Assembly: GCA_035512595.1 (NCBI GenBank)
Contig: DATKDU010000190.1
Coordinates: 1-15,036, forward strand
DNA: 15,036 bases
Origin: DATKDU01 sp035512595
Lineage (GTDB): Bacteria > Planctomycetota > Planctomycetia > Pirellulales > Pirellulaceae
Direction of reading: 5' to 3'
Position numbers and translations under genes: made by a program. The notes under the pieces were generated by a model. It saw nothing but the letters and a program-made list of their open reading frames with translations, searched no databases and had not been told where the DNA came from. This document shows, one piece after another, positions 1 through 7,360 of the stretch; the first letter of the stretch is position 1, and each line of letters begins with the position of its first letter.

Positions 1-1
1 T

Positions 2-160
2 ACCGGGGCTATGGTCGGCCGCCAGCCCTTCGGGGGGTTCAAAATGAGCGGCATTGGCAGCAAAGCGGGGGGCGGGGACTACCTGCTCCAGTTCGTGGTG
101 CCGCGGACGGTGACGGAGCACACGGTCCGCCGCGGTTTTGCCCCTCCGGAGGGGGAATGA
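2..160 (+). CDS. pruA: L-glutamate gamma-semialdehyde (P5C) dehydrogenase, C-terminal fragment
   Basis: Only the last 52 codons and the stop are in the window; the gene begins upstream. The visible residues contain RQPFGGFKMSGIGSKAGG followed by DYLLQF and PRTVTEHTVRRGFAP. This is the C-terminal signature of delta-1-pyrroline-5-carboxylate dehydrogenase, in which the PFGG-x-K-x-SG-x-G-x-K loop sits near the active site and the tail takes part in oligomer contacts. The enzyme oxidises glutamate gamma-semialdehyde to glutamate with NAD+ in the last step of proline catabolism. Whether it is a stand-alone dehydrogenase or the end of a PutA-type fusion cannot be decided from this fragment. The family call is secure from the motif; the symbol follows common usage. 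Confidence 0.85.
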   Translation, partial: TGAMVGRQPFGGFKMSGIGSKAGGGDYLLQFVVPRTVTEHTVRRGFAPPEGE

Positions 161-185
161 AGTTGCGTTCTTCGCGCCGAAAATA

Positions 186-214
186 TTGACACTGATCGAG
201 CTAGAGCGGAGAAT
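186..214 (+). promoter_or_regulatory. Candidate sigma70-type promoter for the H1-like gene
   Basis: A consensus TTGACA at 186-191 is followed after exactly 17 bases by GAGAAT at 209-214, which matches the -10 consensus at four of six positions. It lies 107 bases upstream of the H1-like start codon, so the transcript would carry the heptamer repeat in its leader. Promoter consensus in planctomycetes is not well fixed, so this is tentative. Confidence 0.35.
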
Positions 215-223
215 CTGTGCCCG

Positions 224-286
224 GTGGTTTGGTGGGTGGTTAGTGGTGAGTCGTGAGTGGTAATTGACTTGCTCACCACTCACTCC
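224..286. repeat. Heptamer array (GGTGAGT-type) with inverted arm
   Basis: From 231 the sequence reads in 7-base steps GGTGGGT, GGTTAGT, GGTGAGT, CGTGAGT, GGTAATT. After a short turn the complement of the same unit appears as GCTCACC and ACTCACT (271-284). A 9-bp perfect pairing is possible between 242-250 and 272-280. The array fills most of the gap between the pruA stop and the H1-like start. Confidence 0.7.
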
Positions 287-320
287 TGTTCAGTACCTCT
301 TTGATGATTTGGAAACAAGC

Positions 321-599
321 ATGATCGAGATGACTTCACTCGCGTCTGGTCCTGATGTGGCGAATCCCTCCGGCGGCATGACTCCGATGCCGATGTTCCC
401 GCCAGCGCCGGCTCCAGCGCCCGCGCCGCGTCCGGCCGCCCCCAAGCGGACGGCGAAGAAGAAGCCGGCCGCCAAGAAAAAGCCGGCGGCGAAAGCCAAG
501 GCGAAAAAGCCGGCCGCCAAGAAGTCCAAAAAGCCCGCCGCCAAGAAAGCGGTCGCCAAGAAATCGGCGGGCAAGGCGAAGCCCAAGAAGAAAAAGTAG
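321..599 (+). CDS. Lysine/alanine-rich histone H1-like protein
   Basis: The protein is 92 residues. Residues 1-20 are unremarkable, 21-41 are Met/Pro/Ala-rich with an AP repeat, and 42-92 hold 25 lysines in repeated KKPAAKK-like units. This composition matches the C-terminal tail of eukaryotic linker histone H1 and bacterial H1-like proteins, which bind DNA without a folded domain. A nucleoid-associated role is therefore inferred, not shown. ATG 321 was chosen because a modest GGAA lies six bases upstream and the longer reading frame from TTG 264 would begin inside the intergenic repeat. The KKPAAKK tract is internally repetitive at DNA level, so its length may vary between strains. A ribosomal-protein-like or RNA-binding role is possible. 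Confidence 0.75.
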   Translation: MIEMTSLASGPDVANPSGGMTPMPMFPPAPAPAPAPRPAAPKRTAKKKPAAKKKPAAKAKAKKPAAKKSKKPAAKKAVAKKSAGKAKPKKKK

Positions 600-680
600 C
601 GGCACGGTGAGCCGGGCTGCCGGCGATCGCGCTGGTTCTCGGCTTCGCCTCTCCGCTTTGCTCGACTCGCGGAATCGTCG

Positions 681-1772
681 ATGAATCACTATGCGCTGAG
701 ATGTCTGCTCGCTGCGCTGTCGCTGCCGCTGGCAGCGACAGCCGCCGAGCCGATCATCACGACCATCGCCGGCACGGGAATGCCGGCCGACAACGGCAGT
801 GCCGGTAGCGCGCTGGCGGTCAACATCGGCGATCCGTTCGGCGTGGAGATCGGGCCGGACCAGGCGCTCTACATTTGCGAAGTCCGCAATCACCGCGTGT
901 GGCGGCTCGATTTGGCCACCGGCCAGACGAAGGTCGTCGCCGGCACCGGCAATGTCGGCTACAGCGGCGATGGCGGCCCGGCCACCAAGGCCCAGCTCAA
1001 CGAGCCGTACGAAGTCCGCTTCGACCGGGCCGGCAACATGCTCTTCGTGGAGATGAAGAACCACCTCGTCCGACGGGTCGATGCCAAGACCGGAACGATC
1101 TCCACCATCGCCGGCACCGGCCAGGCGGGATTCGGCGGTGACGGCGGACCGGCGACGAAAGCCCGACTTAGCAGCCCCCACAGCATCGCCCTCGATGCGG
1201 ACGACAACGTCTACATTGCCGACATCGCCAATCATCGCATCCGCCGGGTGGATGCCAAGACAGGAGTGATCGAGACGATCGCCGGCAATGGCGAGAAGAA
1301 GCTGCCGGTCGCCGGCCAGAGTGCGCAAGGCAAGCCGCTGCTCGGCCCGCGAGCTCTGTTCATCGAGGGAGGCACGCTGTGGATCGCCCTCCGCGAAGGG
1401 CACAGCGTGTGGCGGATGGATCTGGAGAGTGGAATTCTCTCGCATTTGGCCGGCAGCGGAAAGAAAGGGTTCACCGGGGACGGCGGCCCCGCCAAGGACG
1501 CGACGTTCGACGGCCCCAAGGGGATTGCCCTCGGCCCTGATGGCAACGTGTACGTGATGGACACGGAGAATCACGCCGCCCGCATGATCGACCTGAAATC
1601 GGGGATCATCACGACGGTCGCCGGCATGGGACCAGCGCACGAAGGGGGCAGCGGCGACGGCGGCCCAGCCACGAAGGCCGCCATGAACCGGCCGCACGGC
1701 ATTTGTGTCGGTGCGGACGGTTCGATCTACATCGGCGACTCGCTCAACCACCGCGTGCGGCGCGTGAAGTGA
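681..1772 (+). CDS. Exported NHL-repeat beta-propeller protein
   Basis: The protein is 363 residues. Residues 1-21 form a signal peptide: a short charged start, a Leu/Ala core and an ATAAEP cleavage-like site. The rest consists of repeated blades. Each blade has a G-x-GDGGPATKA loop, a D-x-x-(D/G)N-x-(Y/L) strand such as DDNVYIADIANHRIRRVD, and a TIAGTG turn, giving roughly five to six NHL units. NHL propellers serve as extracellular or periplasmic protein- or ligand-binding scaffolds, and some are lyases; no catalytic residues are obvious here. The start has a weak GGAA six bases upstream. No partner gene is evident, because the neighbours are an H1-like protein and a zinc-finger regulator. 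The function is unknown beyond the fold. Confidence 0.85.
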   Translation: MNHYALRCLLAALSLPLAATAAEPIITTIAGTGMPADNGSAGSALAVNIGDPFGVEIGPDQALYICEVRNHRVWRLDLATGQTKVVAGTGNVGYSGDGGPATKAQLNEPYEVRFDRAGNMLFVEMKNHLVRRVDAKTGTISTIAGTGQAGFGGDGGPATKARLSSPHSIALDADDNVYIADIANHRIRRVDAKTGVIETIAGNGEKKLPVAGQSAQGKPLLGPRALFIEGGTLWIALREGHSVWRMDLESGILSHLAGSGKKGFTGDGGPAKDATFDGPKGIALGPDGNVYVMDTENHAARMIDLKSGIITTVAGMGPAHEGGSGDGGPATKAAMNRPHGICVGADGSIYIGDSLNHRVRRVK

Positions 1773-2155
1773 GCCGGCGGGGGCCATCTTTTCCTTCGCG
1801 CGGAGCAATAATTCCTGCCCCGCGAACGAATACGTTCAGGCGCTGTCTCAAGTGCCGCGGGGATGGCGTGCGCGCGGGCTTGTGAATTGGTTCACGGACT
1901 GTTCCCTGCGGCACGGACATCTGCGTGCAAACCGAGGCGCACCGTCGCTGCCAAATTGACACGACCCTGTATCGCTTTGAGACAACCAGCGATTTGGGCT
2001 GCTCCGATTTGCTGAACCAGTGCCGCGAATTGCCCGTATCAAGGGGGGAAATGGATGCCGCGGTTTTTTCCAGACTTCGGCACAGTTTTCGCTGGGACCA
2101 GAGGCGGCTAGAAGGCAACGTAGGCTCGGCAGCGGACGATCGTCCCCGGCCGGCC
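1773..2155. other. Gene-free stretch upstream of the TraR/DksA-type gene
   Basis: I find no supported gene in these bases; the reading frames here are shadows and share no recognisable motif. A TTGACA occurs at 1956-1961, but nothing resembling a -10 box lies 16-18 bases downstream, so I do not call a promoter. A perfect 12-base palindrome lies near the right end (2134-2145) and is listed separately. No intrinsic terminator is visible after the NHL gene. Confidence 0.5.
2134..2145. promoter_or_regulatory. 12-bp perfect palindrome upstream of the zinc-finger gene
   Basis: GGACGATCGTCC is perfectly self-complementary and ends 12 bases before the AGGAGG ribosome-binding site of the TraR/DksA-type gene. 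It could be a dimeric operator or a small leader hairpin. A chance palindrome in GC-rich DNA is also possible. Confidence 0.25.
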
Positions 2156-2157
2156 AG

Positions 2158-2163
2158 AGGAGG
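2158..2163 (+). promoter_or_regulatory. Strong Shine-Dalgarno site of the TraR/DksA-type gene
   Basis: AGGAGG lies eight bases before ATG 2172. It is the best ribosome-binding site in the window and fixes the start of this gene. Most other genes here have weak sites or none. Confidence 0.85.
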
Positions 2164-2171
2164 AACCAGCC

Positions 2172-2624
2172 ATGAAACGCATCGACTTCATTCGGAAGAT
2201 GGAACAGCGGCTCATCAACCGCCGCTCGGCAATTCGTCGGGTGCTGGCGGGGGATGTCAACTCGCTGAGTTCGCTGAAGGACACCGGCGTGGGCGACGAG
2301 ATCGACGCGACGTTGTTCAACGAGCAGGCCGAGATCGAGAGCCAGTTGGCGGAAGTAGAAAGCCGCGAACTGGGGCGGATCGACGCCGCGCTCGAAAAGA
2401 TCCGCCAGGGGAACTACGGCCGGTGCGATACGTGCGGCCAGAGCATCAAGGTCGATCGGCTCCAGGCGGTGCCGTACGCCACGGAGTGCATTAGCTGTGC
2501 CCGGGCGGCCGAGCGGCGCGTCCAGCGGTTCGGCGTCCACGGCGGCTGGGACCGGATCGAGCCGAGCGAGAACTCCCACGAGGTCTCGCTGGAAGAGGCC
2601 GAGGCGGAAATCGAAATGACCTGA
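2172..2624 (+). CDS. TraR/DksA-family C4 zinc-finger protein
   Basis: The protein is 150 residues. An N-terminal helical hairpin (about 1-80) resembles the DksA coiled coil. It is followed by a C4 zinc finger, C85-x2-C88-x17-C106-x2-C109, preceded by the family-typical GNYGRCDTCG. The C-terminus is acidic (EEAEAEIE). DksA-type proteins insert their coiled coil into the RNA polymerase secondary channel and modulate initiation with ppGpp. The tip region here reads GDEIDATLFNEQ: the D-x-x-D pair is present, but the alanine of the E. coli D-x-x-D-x-A tip is shifted by one residue, so DksA-like activity is uncertain. The gene stands alone, with a strong ribosome-binding site and its own terminator. 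Many TraR/DksA paralogues have unknown roles, so no symbol is given. Confidence 0.88.
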   Translation: MKRIDFIRKMEQRLINRRSAIRRVLAGDVNSLSSLKDTGVGDEIDATLFNEQAEIESQLAEVESRELGRIDAALEKIRQGNYGRCDTCGQSIKVDRLQAVPYATECISCARAAERRVQRFGVHGGWDRIEPSENSHEVSLEEAEAEIEMT

Positions 2625-2663
2625 CCGCGCTGGTTAGGCTCGCGCAAAGACGCTTGTAACAGA

Positions 2664-2694
2664 CCCGGCTGGGCTTCCAGCCGGGTTTTTTCTT
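2664..2694 (+). terminator. Intrinsic terminator after the TraR/DksA-type gene
   Basis: A perfect 9-bp GC-rich stem (CCCGGCTGG at 2664-2672, CCAGCCGGG at 2677-2685) with a GCTT loop is followed at once by six thymines. It lies about 40 bases after the stop codon. It is the only textbook Rho-independent terminator I see in the window. Confidence 0.93.
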
Positions 2695-2727
2695 AGAACG
2701 GAAACGCAAGCTGCATTTGCTGCAAGA

Positions 2728-2758
2728 AATCTGCAATCCGCAATCCGCAATCCGCAAT
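2728..2758. repeat. Heptamer array, AATCCGC unit
   Basis: The array is AATCTGC, then three exact AATCCGC units, then a partial AAT, with period 7. The same unit in reverse complement and direct form builds the large hairpin at 11217-11324. It sits between the terminator of the zinc-finger gene and the LRR gene, outside any coding region I support. Confidence 0.9.
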
Positions 2759-2850
2759 GGAACGACGGCCTTTCACAGCACGCTTGACCTCCCCGCACTC
2801 ATGGCTCACGATGCAGATACGCTTCTAAATCCAGAGAGCTATCGCACCCC

Positions 2851-4215
2851 ATGCCCCGTTTCGTCCTCTGCTTCGTTCTGTGGTTGCTGACTGCGGCTGT
2901 CGCGGGCGGAGCGCCGGCTGAGGGACCGGTGCCCGCTGACCGGCCTAAGAGCGACAGCCTGGCTGCCAGCTCGTCCGTCAGCGATCTCTTGAATGTGGCC
3001 CGCGACCTGGCCAGCCCGCAATTCCGCCGGCGGCAACGGGCCTTCGAGCAACTGCTCGCTGCCGGCGAGCCGGCCCTGCCGGCCCTGGCCGAGACAGTCC
3101 GCGCCGACAATCGGGAGGCTCGCAGCCGGGCGCTGTCAATCCTGGTGGCACTGGCCGCTTCGCGAAACGAGAAGCTCGCCCGTGCCGCCCAGCAGACCCT
3201 CGACAATCTGGCTTCCGGCGGCAATCGGACGATCGCCCGCGAATTGGCTGGCGCACTTGCCTCGGCCCGGCTGGCGCGGGCGCAGCGGGCACTCGACGCG
3301 ATTCGCCAGGGGGGCGGAACGGTCACGTCTGATTCAGGCGACGAACCGGCTGCCGACGGGCCGCTCTCGGTGAAGATCGGCGCGGATTGGCAGCGGGGGA
3401 GTGCCGGTCTGAGCGTGCTGGCCGATCTGCCGACGATTGCGTGGCTGTCGCTGGAAGGTGCACCGATCGACGACGCGGCCCTGGCGTACGTCGGCCAGAT
3501 TGCCAACCTCGAGAAGCTGTACTTGAAAGGGTCGCGCGTCCGCGGACCGGGGCTGGCGCACCTGGCGCCATTATCGAAGCTGACGCATTTATCGCTGCGC
3601 GAGCTCCCCCTCGGCGACGCGGCACTGGCCGCCCTTCCCAATTTGCCGCAGCTCTCAAACCTCGGGCTCGACAACACGCAGATCACCGACGCCGGTCTGG
3701 CGGAGTTGAAGCGCTTCCCGGAGCTCGACACGCTGTGGCTCGACGAGACCAAGGTCACCGACGCGGGGCTGGCGGAGCTGACATCGCTGCACCAACTGCG
3801 GACGCTGTTCTTGATCGGGACAAAAACCGGCGGGCCGGGACTGGCCAGCCTCAAGGAGATTCCGCCCTTGCGGTTCCTGTCGCTCAAGAGCGTAGAGCTG
3901 TCGCCCGCTGCGATGCAGCACATCGCTCAGCTTGCGCAGGTCGAAACACTTGGGCTGGACCACACCAACGTGACCGATGAGCAACTGGCGCCGCTCACCA
4001 GGCTGACCAGACTCAAGACGCTGTGGCTCTCCAAGACGCCGGTGACCGATGCGGGGATCGAGCACCTGAAACAGATCAAGTCGCTGCAAATGGTCTACTT
4101 CCACGGCTCGCAGGTGACTGCCGCCGGCCGCCAGGCGCTGCGCGAGGCGCTCCCCGACTGCACGGTCGAGCCGCGGGACGATCCGCCGGAGGGAACTCGC
4201 CGGCGACGGAACTGA
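2851..4215 (+). CDS. Secreted HEAT-like / leucine-rich-repeat protein
   Basis: The protein is 454 residues. Residues 1-20 form a signal peptide (hydrophobic FVLCFVLWLLTAAVA, then an AGGAPA cleavage-like site). Residues 45-150 are alpha-helical with the sense of HEAT repeats (LASPQFRRRQRAFEQLL, GEPALPALAETV). Residues 172-440 carry about ten leucine-rich repeats of the cysteine-containing/bacterial ITDAGLAEL type, such as LDTLWLDETKVTDAGLAEL. The end cap QALREALPDC is typical of planctomycete LRR proteins. The role is probably protein-protein interaction at or outside the cytoplasmic membrane; no catalytic domain is visible. The start lacks a convincing ribosome-binding site but places the signal peptide correctly. 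The stop is 34 bases before the uvrA start, so the two are probably co-transcribed although the functions look unrelated. Confidence 0.88.
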   Translation: MPRFVLCFVLWLLTAAVAGGAPAEGPVPADRPKSDSLAASSSVSDLLNVARDLASPQFRRRQRAFEQLLAAGEPALPALAETVRADNREARSRALSILVALAASRNEKLARAAQQTLDNLASGGNRTIARELAGALASARLARAQRALDAIRQGGGTVTSDSGDEPAADGPLSVKIGADWQRGSAGLSVLADLPTIAWLSLEGAPIDDAALAYVGQIANLEKLYLKGSRVRGPGLAHLAPLSKLTHLSLRELPLGDAALAALPNLPQLSNLGLDNTQITDAGLAELKRFPELDTLWLDETKVTDAGLAELTSLHQLRTLFLIGTKTGGPGLASLKEIPPLRFLSLKSVELSPAAMQHIAQLAQVETLGLDHTNVTDEQLAPLTRLTRLKTLWLSKTPVTDAGIEHLKQIKSLQMVYFHGSQVTAAGRQALREALPDCTVEPRDDPPEGTRRRRN

Positions 4216-4249
4216 CCTTGTTGGTGTGAGACGTTGTTCCCCAGGGGCT

Positions 4250-7234
4250 ATGGCCGCGCACCGCTCTTCACCGACCGATTCCCCATCCGCGGTGAGCGAC
4301 GGCCCCGATGGAGACGCCATCCGCATTCGCGGCGCGCGGACCCACAACCTCAAGAACGTCGATCTGGACATTCCCCGCGGCAAGCTGGTTGTCATCACCG
4401 GCAAAAGCGGCTCCGGCAAGAGCAGCCTCGCCTTCGACACGCTCTTCGCCGAGGGGCAGCGGCAATACATCGAGAGCCTGTCGGTGCAGGCCCGACAATT
4501 CTTCGACCAGCTCAAGCGGCCCGACGTCGATGCGATCGAAGGGCTCGCGCCGGTGATCTGCATCGATCAGCGGCCGGGGCACGCCAGAGAGCGGAGCACC
4601 GTCGCCACGACGACTGAAATCTACGACTACCTGCGGCTCCTGTTTGCGCGCCTGGGGAACGTGTTCTGCCCCTCCTGCGGCACGCAAGTCCGCCAGCAGT
4701 CGCTGACGCAGATCGAAGAAACCCTGGCGGCACTTCCCGAGGGGACGAAGCTGATGCTGCTGGCGCCGATCGTGCGCGATCAGCGGGGGGATCAAGCCGA
4801 GGCGATTGCCGGCGTGCGCAAGAGCGGGCTGGTGCGGGTGCGGATCGACGGCCAAGTGCATGAGTTCGACCAAGCGCCGCCGCTGGATGCCCGCCAGAGC
4901 CACACGATCGAGGCGGTTGTCGATCGAATCGTCATTCGCAAGGGCGCTGGCGGCCGGCTGGCCGAGTCGCTGGCGCTGACGGCCAAGCATGGCGGCGGCG
5001 TGATCATCGCCTGCTTCCTGTCGCCGGACCAGGCAAAAACGAACGGCAATCGCGACGGCCAGTGGACCGAGCGGCTGTTCTCAACGGTCTACGCCTGCCC
5101 GCGCTGCCGGACGAGCCTGATGGAGCTCGAGCCGCGGACCTTCAGCTTCAACAGCCCCTATGGCGCGTGCCCGCACTGCCAGGGACTGGGCGTCCGCGAC
5201 GAGTTCGATCCGGAGCTGGTGCTGCCGGACCTGGCGAAGTCGGTGGCGGGGGGGGCGATTGCGCTTCGTTTAACCGCCGCGTCCACGCGGCGCGACAGCG
5301 GGCTTTCTGACGTGGAGAGGGGGAGAGAGGGAGAGGGGGAGACGGATGCCCCGGTTGCCAAGCGCCGTAGCAAGAAAACGGATCTCGCGACGGGTCACCT
5401 CGCAGCCATCGCGTCATTTCTCGCTGCGCACGATGCGGACGTCGAGACGCCGCTGGACCAATTGCCGCCAGACGTTTTCGAAAAACTCCTCTGCGGCGAA
5501 TCGCAGTCGCAGTTTCCGGGCCTGCTCACACTGCTGGAAAAAGAGTACGCCACCGCCACGGAGTCGGGGCGCAAGGAACAACTGGAAGCCTTTCGCAGCC
5601 AGGTGACCTGCGCGGCTTGTGGCGGGGCGCGGTTGCGCCCCGAGGCGCTGGCGGTGCGGATTGGGGGCAAGAACATCCACGAGGTGACCAGGCTCGCCGT
5701 GGACCAGGCGGGGGAGTTTTTCCAGAGCCTGCGCTGGTCGGGTGACGATGAGCCGGTCGCCGACCCCATCCTGCACGAGATTGCCGGCCGACTCCAGTTC
5801 CTGCAGAAAGTCGGACTCAGCTACCTCACCCTCCAGCGGCCGGCAGACACCCTTTCCGGCGGCGAGCGACAGCGGGTCCGCCTGGCCACCGGCATTGGCT
5901 CCGGCCTCACCGGCATTCTCTACATTCTCGATGAGCCGTCGATCGGGCTGCACCCGCGCGACAACGACCGGCTGATCGGCGCCCTCCGCGAACTCCAGGA
6001 GCAAGGGAACACGATCCTCGTCGTCGAGCACGACGAGGCGATGATGCGGCAGGCCGACTGGCTGATCGACATCGGCCCCGGTGCTGGCGTCCACGGCGGA
6101 GAAGTCCTGTCCCAAGGGACGCCGCAGGAGGTCGCCGCCGATCCGCAGTCGATCACCGGCGGCTACCTGTCGGGGCGGCTCCAAATCGAAGTGCCGCAAG
6201 CTCGCCGCCGCGTCGCCAAGACCCGCGCGATCGTGCTGGAAGGGGCCACGCTCCACAACCTGCAAAACGTCTCGGTGACCATTCCGCTGGGGGTTTTTGT
6301 CGCCGTCACCGGCGTCAGCGGTTCGGGCAAAAGCTCGCTGATCCTGGAGACTCTCACGCGGGCCGTCTGTAAAACCGCGATCAGTGGTCGCGGCTATACA
6401 GGCCAGGCTCCCCGGCCCGGACCCTACACCAGCCTCCGCGGCAGCAGCCAGATCGACAAGCTGATCGAGATCGACCAGAGCCAACTGGGGCGCTCGCCGC
6501 GGAGCAGTGCCGCCACGTACACCGGCCTGTTCGACGAGATCCGCAAGGTGTTTGCCGCAACGAAGGAGGCCCGGCAGCTCGGCTTCAAGGCCAATCGCTT
6601 CAGCTTCAACGTCGCCGGCGGCCGCTGCGACGAGTGCCTGGGGCACGGGCAGAAGAAGATCGAGATGAATTTTCTGCCGGACCTGTACGTCACCTGTCCC
6701 GTTTGTCACGGTGCTCGCTTCAACCACCAGACGCTGGCGGTGAAGTACCGCCAGCGGACCATCGCCGACGTGCTGGCGATGCCGGTCGATGAGTCGCTGG
6801 AGTTCTTCGCCAACATCGAGTCGATCCGGCGGGTGCTCGAGAGCCTGCGCGACGTGGGGCTCGGTTATCTGCCGCTCGGTCAGCCGAGCACGACCCTTTC
6901 CGGCGGCGAAGCGCAGCGGGTGAAGCTGGCCACGGAGCTGTCGCGCACGGATACCGGCCAGACTTTTTACGTGCTGGATGAACCGACGACCGGGCTCCAC
7001 TTCGACGACATCCGCCTGCTGCTCGGCGTGCTCCATCGGCTGGTCGATCGGGGGAACACGGTCCTGGTCATCGAACACAATCTGGACGTCATCAAGACGG
7101 CCGACTGGATCATCGACCTGGGACCGGAGGGAGGAGCCGCCGGCGGACAGATCGTTGCCGCCGGTACGCCGGAGGAAGTGGCAGCCGCGCCGGCGAGCCC
7201 CACCGGCCGGTTTCTCAAGCAGGTGCTGGCGTGA
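4250..7234 (+). CDS. uvrA: UvrABC excinuclease subunit A
   Basis: This is the DNA-damage-sensing ATPase of nucleotide-excision repair. It loads UvrB at lesions and acts as a dimer. The protein is 994 residues from ATG 4250 (E. coli UvrA has 940). Walker A1 GKSGSGKSS is at about 51-59 and the UvrB-binding region at about 135-260. Zinc finger C-x2-C-x19-C-x2-C starts near 283. Signature LSGGERQR is near 535 with LDEPSIGLH after it. Walker A2 GVSGSGKSS is near 688, the second zinc finger starts near 793, and LSGGEAQR is near 883 with LDEPTTGLH. All key motifs are intact. Compared with typical UvrA there is an extra low-complexity stretch at about residues 340-376 (see findings). GTG 4226 is an alternative start eight codons upstream; ATG was preferred although its AGGGG is very close. 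The segment after the first Walker motif differs slightly from the canonical SIDQKT-type sequence, so a paralogue beside a second UvrA elsewhere is possible. Confidence 0.93.
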   Translation: MAAHRSSPTDSPSAVSDGPDGDAIRIRGARTHNLKNVDLDIPRGKLVVITGKSGSGKSSLAFDTLFAEGQRQYIESLSVQARQFFDQLKRPDVDAIEGLAPVICIDQRPGHARERSTVATTTEIYDYLRLLFARLGNVFCPSCGTQVRQQSLTQIEETLAALPEGTKLMLLAPIVRDQRGDQAEAIAGVRKSGLVRVRIDGQVHEFDQAPPLDARQSHTIEAVVDRIVIRKGAGGRLAESLALTAKHGGGVIIACFLSPDQAKTNGNRDGQWTERLFSTVYACPRCRTSLMELEPRTFSFNSPYGACPHCQGLGVRDEFDPELVLPDLAKSVAGGAIALRLTAASTRRDSGLSDVERGREGEGETDAPVAKRRSKKTDLATGHLAAIASFLAAHDADVETPLDQLPPDVFEKLLCGESQSQFPGLLTLLEKEYATATESGRKEQLEAFRSQVTCAACGGARLRPEALAVRIGGKNIHEVTRLAVDQAGEFFQSLRWSGDDEPVADPILHEIAGRLQFLQKVGLSYLTLQRPADTLSGGERQRVRLATGIGSGLTGILYILDEPSIGLHPRDNDRLIGALRELQEQGNTILVVEHDEAMMRQADWLIDIGPGAGVHGGEVLSQGTPQEVAADPQSITGGYLSGRLQIEVPQARRRVAKTRAIVLEGATLHNLQNVSVTIPLGVFVAVTGVSGSGKSSLILETLTRAVCKTAISGRGYTGQAPRPGPYTSLRGSSQIDKLIEIDQSQLGRSPRSSAATYTGLFDEIRKVFAATKEARQLGFKANRFSFNVAGGRCDECLGHGQKKIEMNFLPDLYVTCPVCHGARFNHQTLAVKYRQRTIADVLAMPVDESLEFFANIESIRRVLESLRDVGLGYLPLGQPSTTLSGGEAQRVKLATELSRTDTGQTFYVLDEPTTGLHFDDIRLLLGVLHRLVDRGNTVLVIEHNLDVIKTADWIIDLGPEGGAAGGQIVAAGTPEEVAAAPASPTGRFLKQVLA
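5275..5341. repeat. Palindrome plus GA-rich low-complexity block inside uvrA
   Basis: CGCCGCGT at 5275-5282 pairs perfectly with ACGCGGCG at 5285-5292 around a CC loop. About 20 bases later an almost pure purine tract runs from 5314 to 5341. Bases 5314-5335 are identical to 7959-7980 in the SH3-like gene. The block is in frame and encodes a Glu/Arg/Gly-rich stretch (VERGREGEGETD) in the extra linker of UvrA. Confidence 0.8.
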
Positions 7235-7248
7235 TCCACTATGGGTTC

Positions 7249-7290
7249 GGAGGTCAGAGAGCAGAGGTCAGAGGTCGGAGGTCGGGTTTC
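7249..7290. repeat. Heptamer array, (A/G)GAGGTC unit
   Basis: In 7-base steps the sequence is GGAGGTC, AGAGAGC, AGAGGTC, AGAGGTC, GGAGGTC, GGGTTTC. It begins 14 bases after the uvrA stop. The second and last units are degenerate. Confidence 0.85.
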
Positions 7291-7306
7291 GGAACTGTCG
7301 CCTGTC

Positions 7307-7360
7307 CCCTGAACCCTGAACCCTGAACCCTGAACCCTGAACCCTGAACCCTGAACCCTG
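7307..7360. repeat. Heptamer array, CCCTGAA unit, seven exact copies
   Basis: There are seven consecutive exact CCCTGAA units followed by a partial CCCTG. The array ends on the base next to the stop codon of the convergent SH3-like gene (7361-7363). Together with the array at 7249-7290 it fills most of the convergent uvrA/SH3 gap. No stem-loop terminator is evident in this gap. Confidence 0.95.

Noticed and set aside
264..320. TTG start for the H1-like gene
   Set aside because: It lies in the GGTGAGT repeat region without a ribosome-binding site; ATG 321 is better placed.
336..1808. Long minus-strand reading frame of 490 codons opposite the H1-like and NHL genes
   Set aside because: It is the antisense shadow of two well-supported genes; its residues are Arg/Ala/Gly/Asp-rich with no family motif.
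1925..2494. Plus-strand reading frame of 189 codons before and across the TraR/DksA-type gene
   Set aside because: It overlaps the zinc-finger gene in another frame, has no motif and no ribosome-binding site, and so is a shadow.
2728..2758. Heptamer arrays as CRISPR
   Set aside because: Units are 7 bp, contiguous, with no unique spacers and no cas genes in the window.
5414..7078. Minus-strand reading frame of 554 codons opposite uvrA
   Set aside because: uvrA has all its motifs on the other strand, and the frame is open only because of high GC third-position bias.
7307..7360. CCCTGAA array as a telomere or linear replicon end
   Set aside because: It resembles telomeric units only superficially, lies between two intact genes and continues into normal chromosome on both sides.
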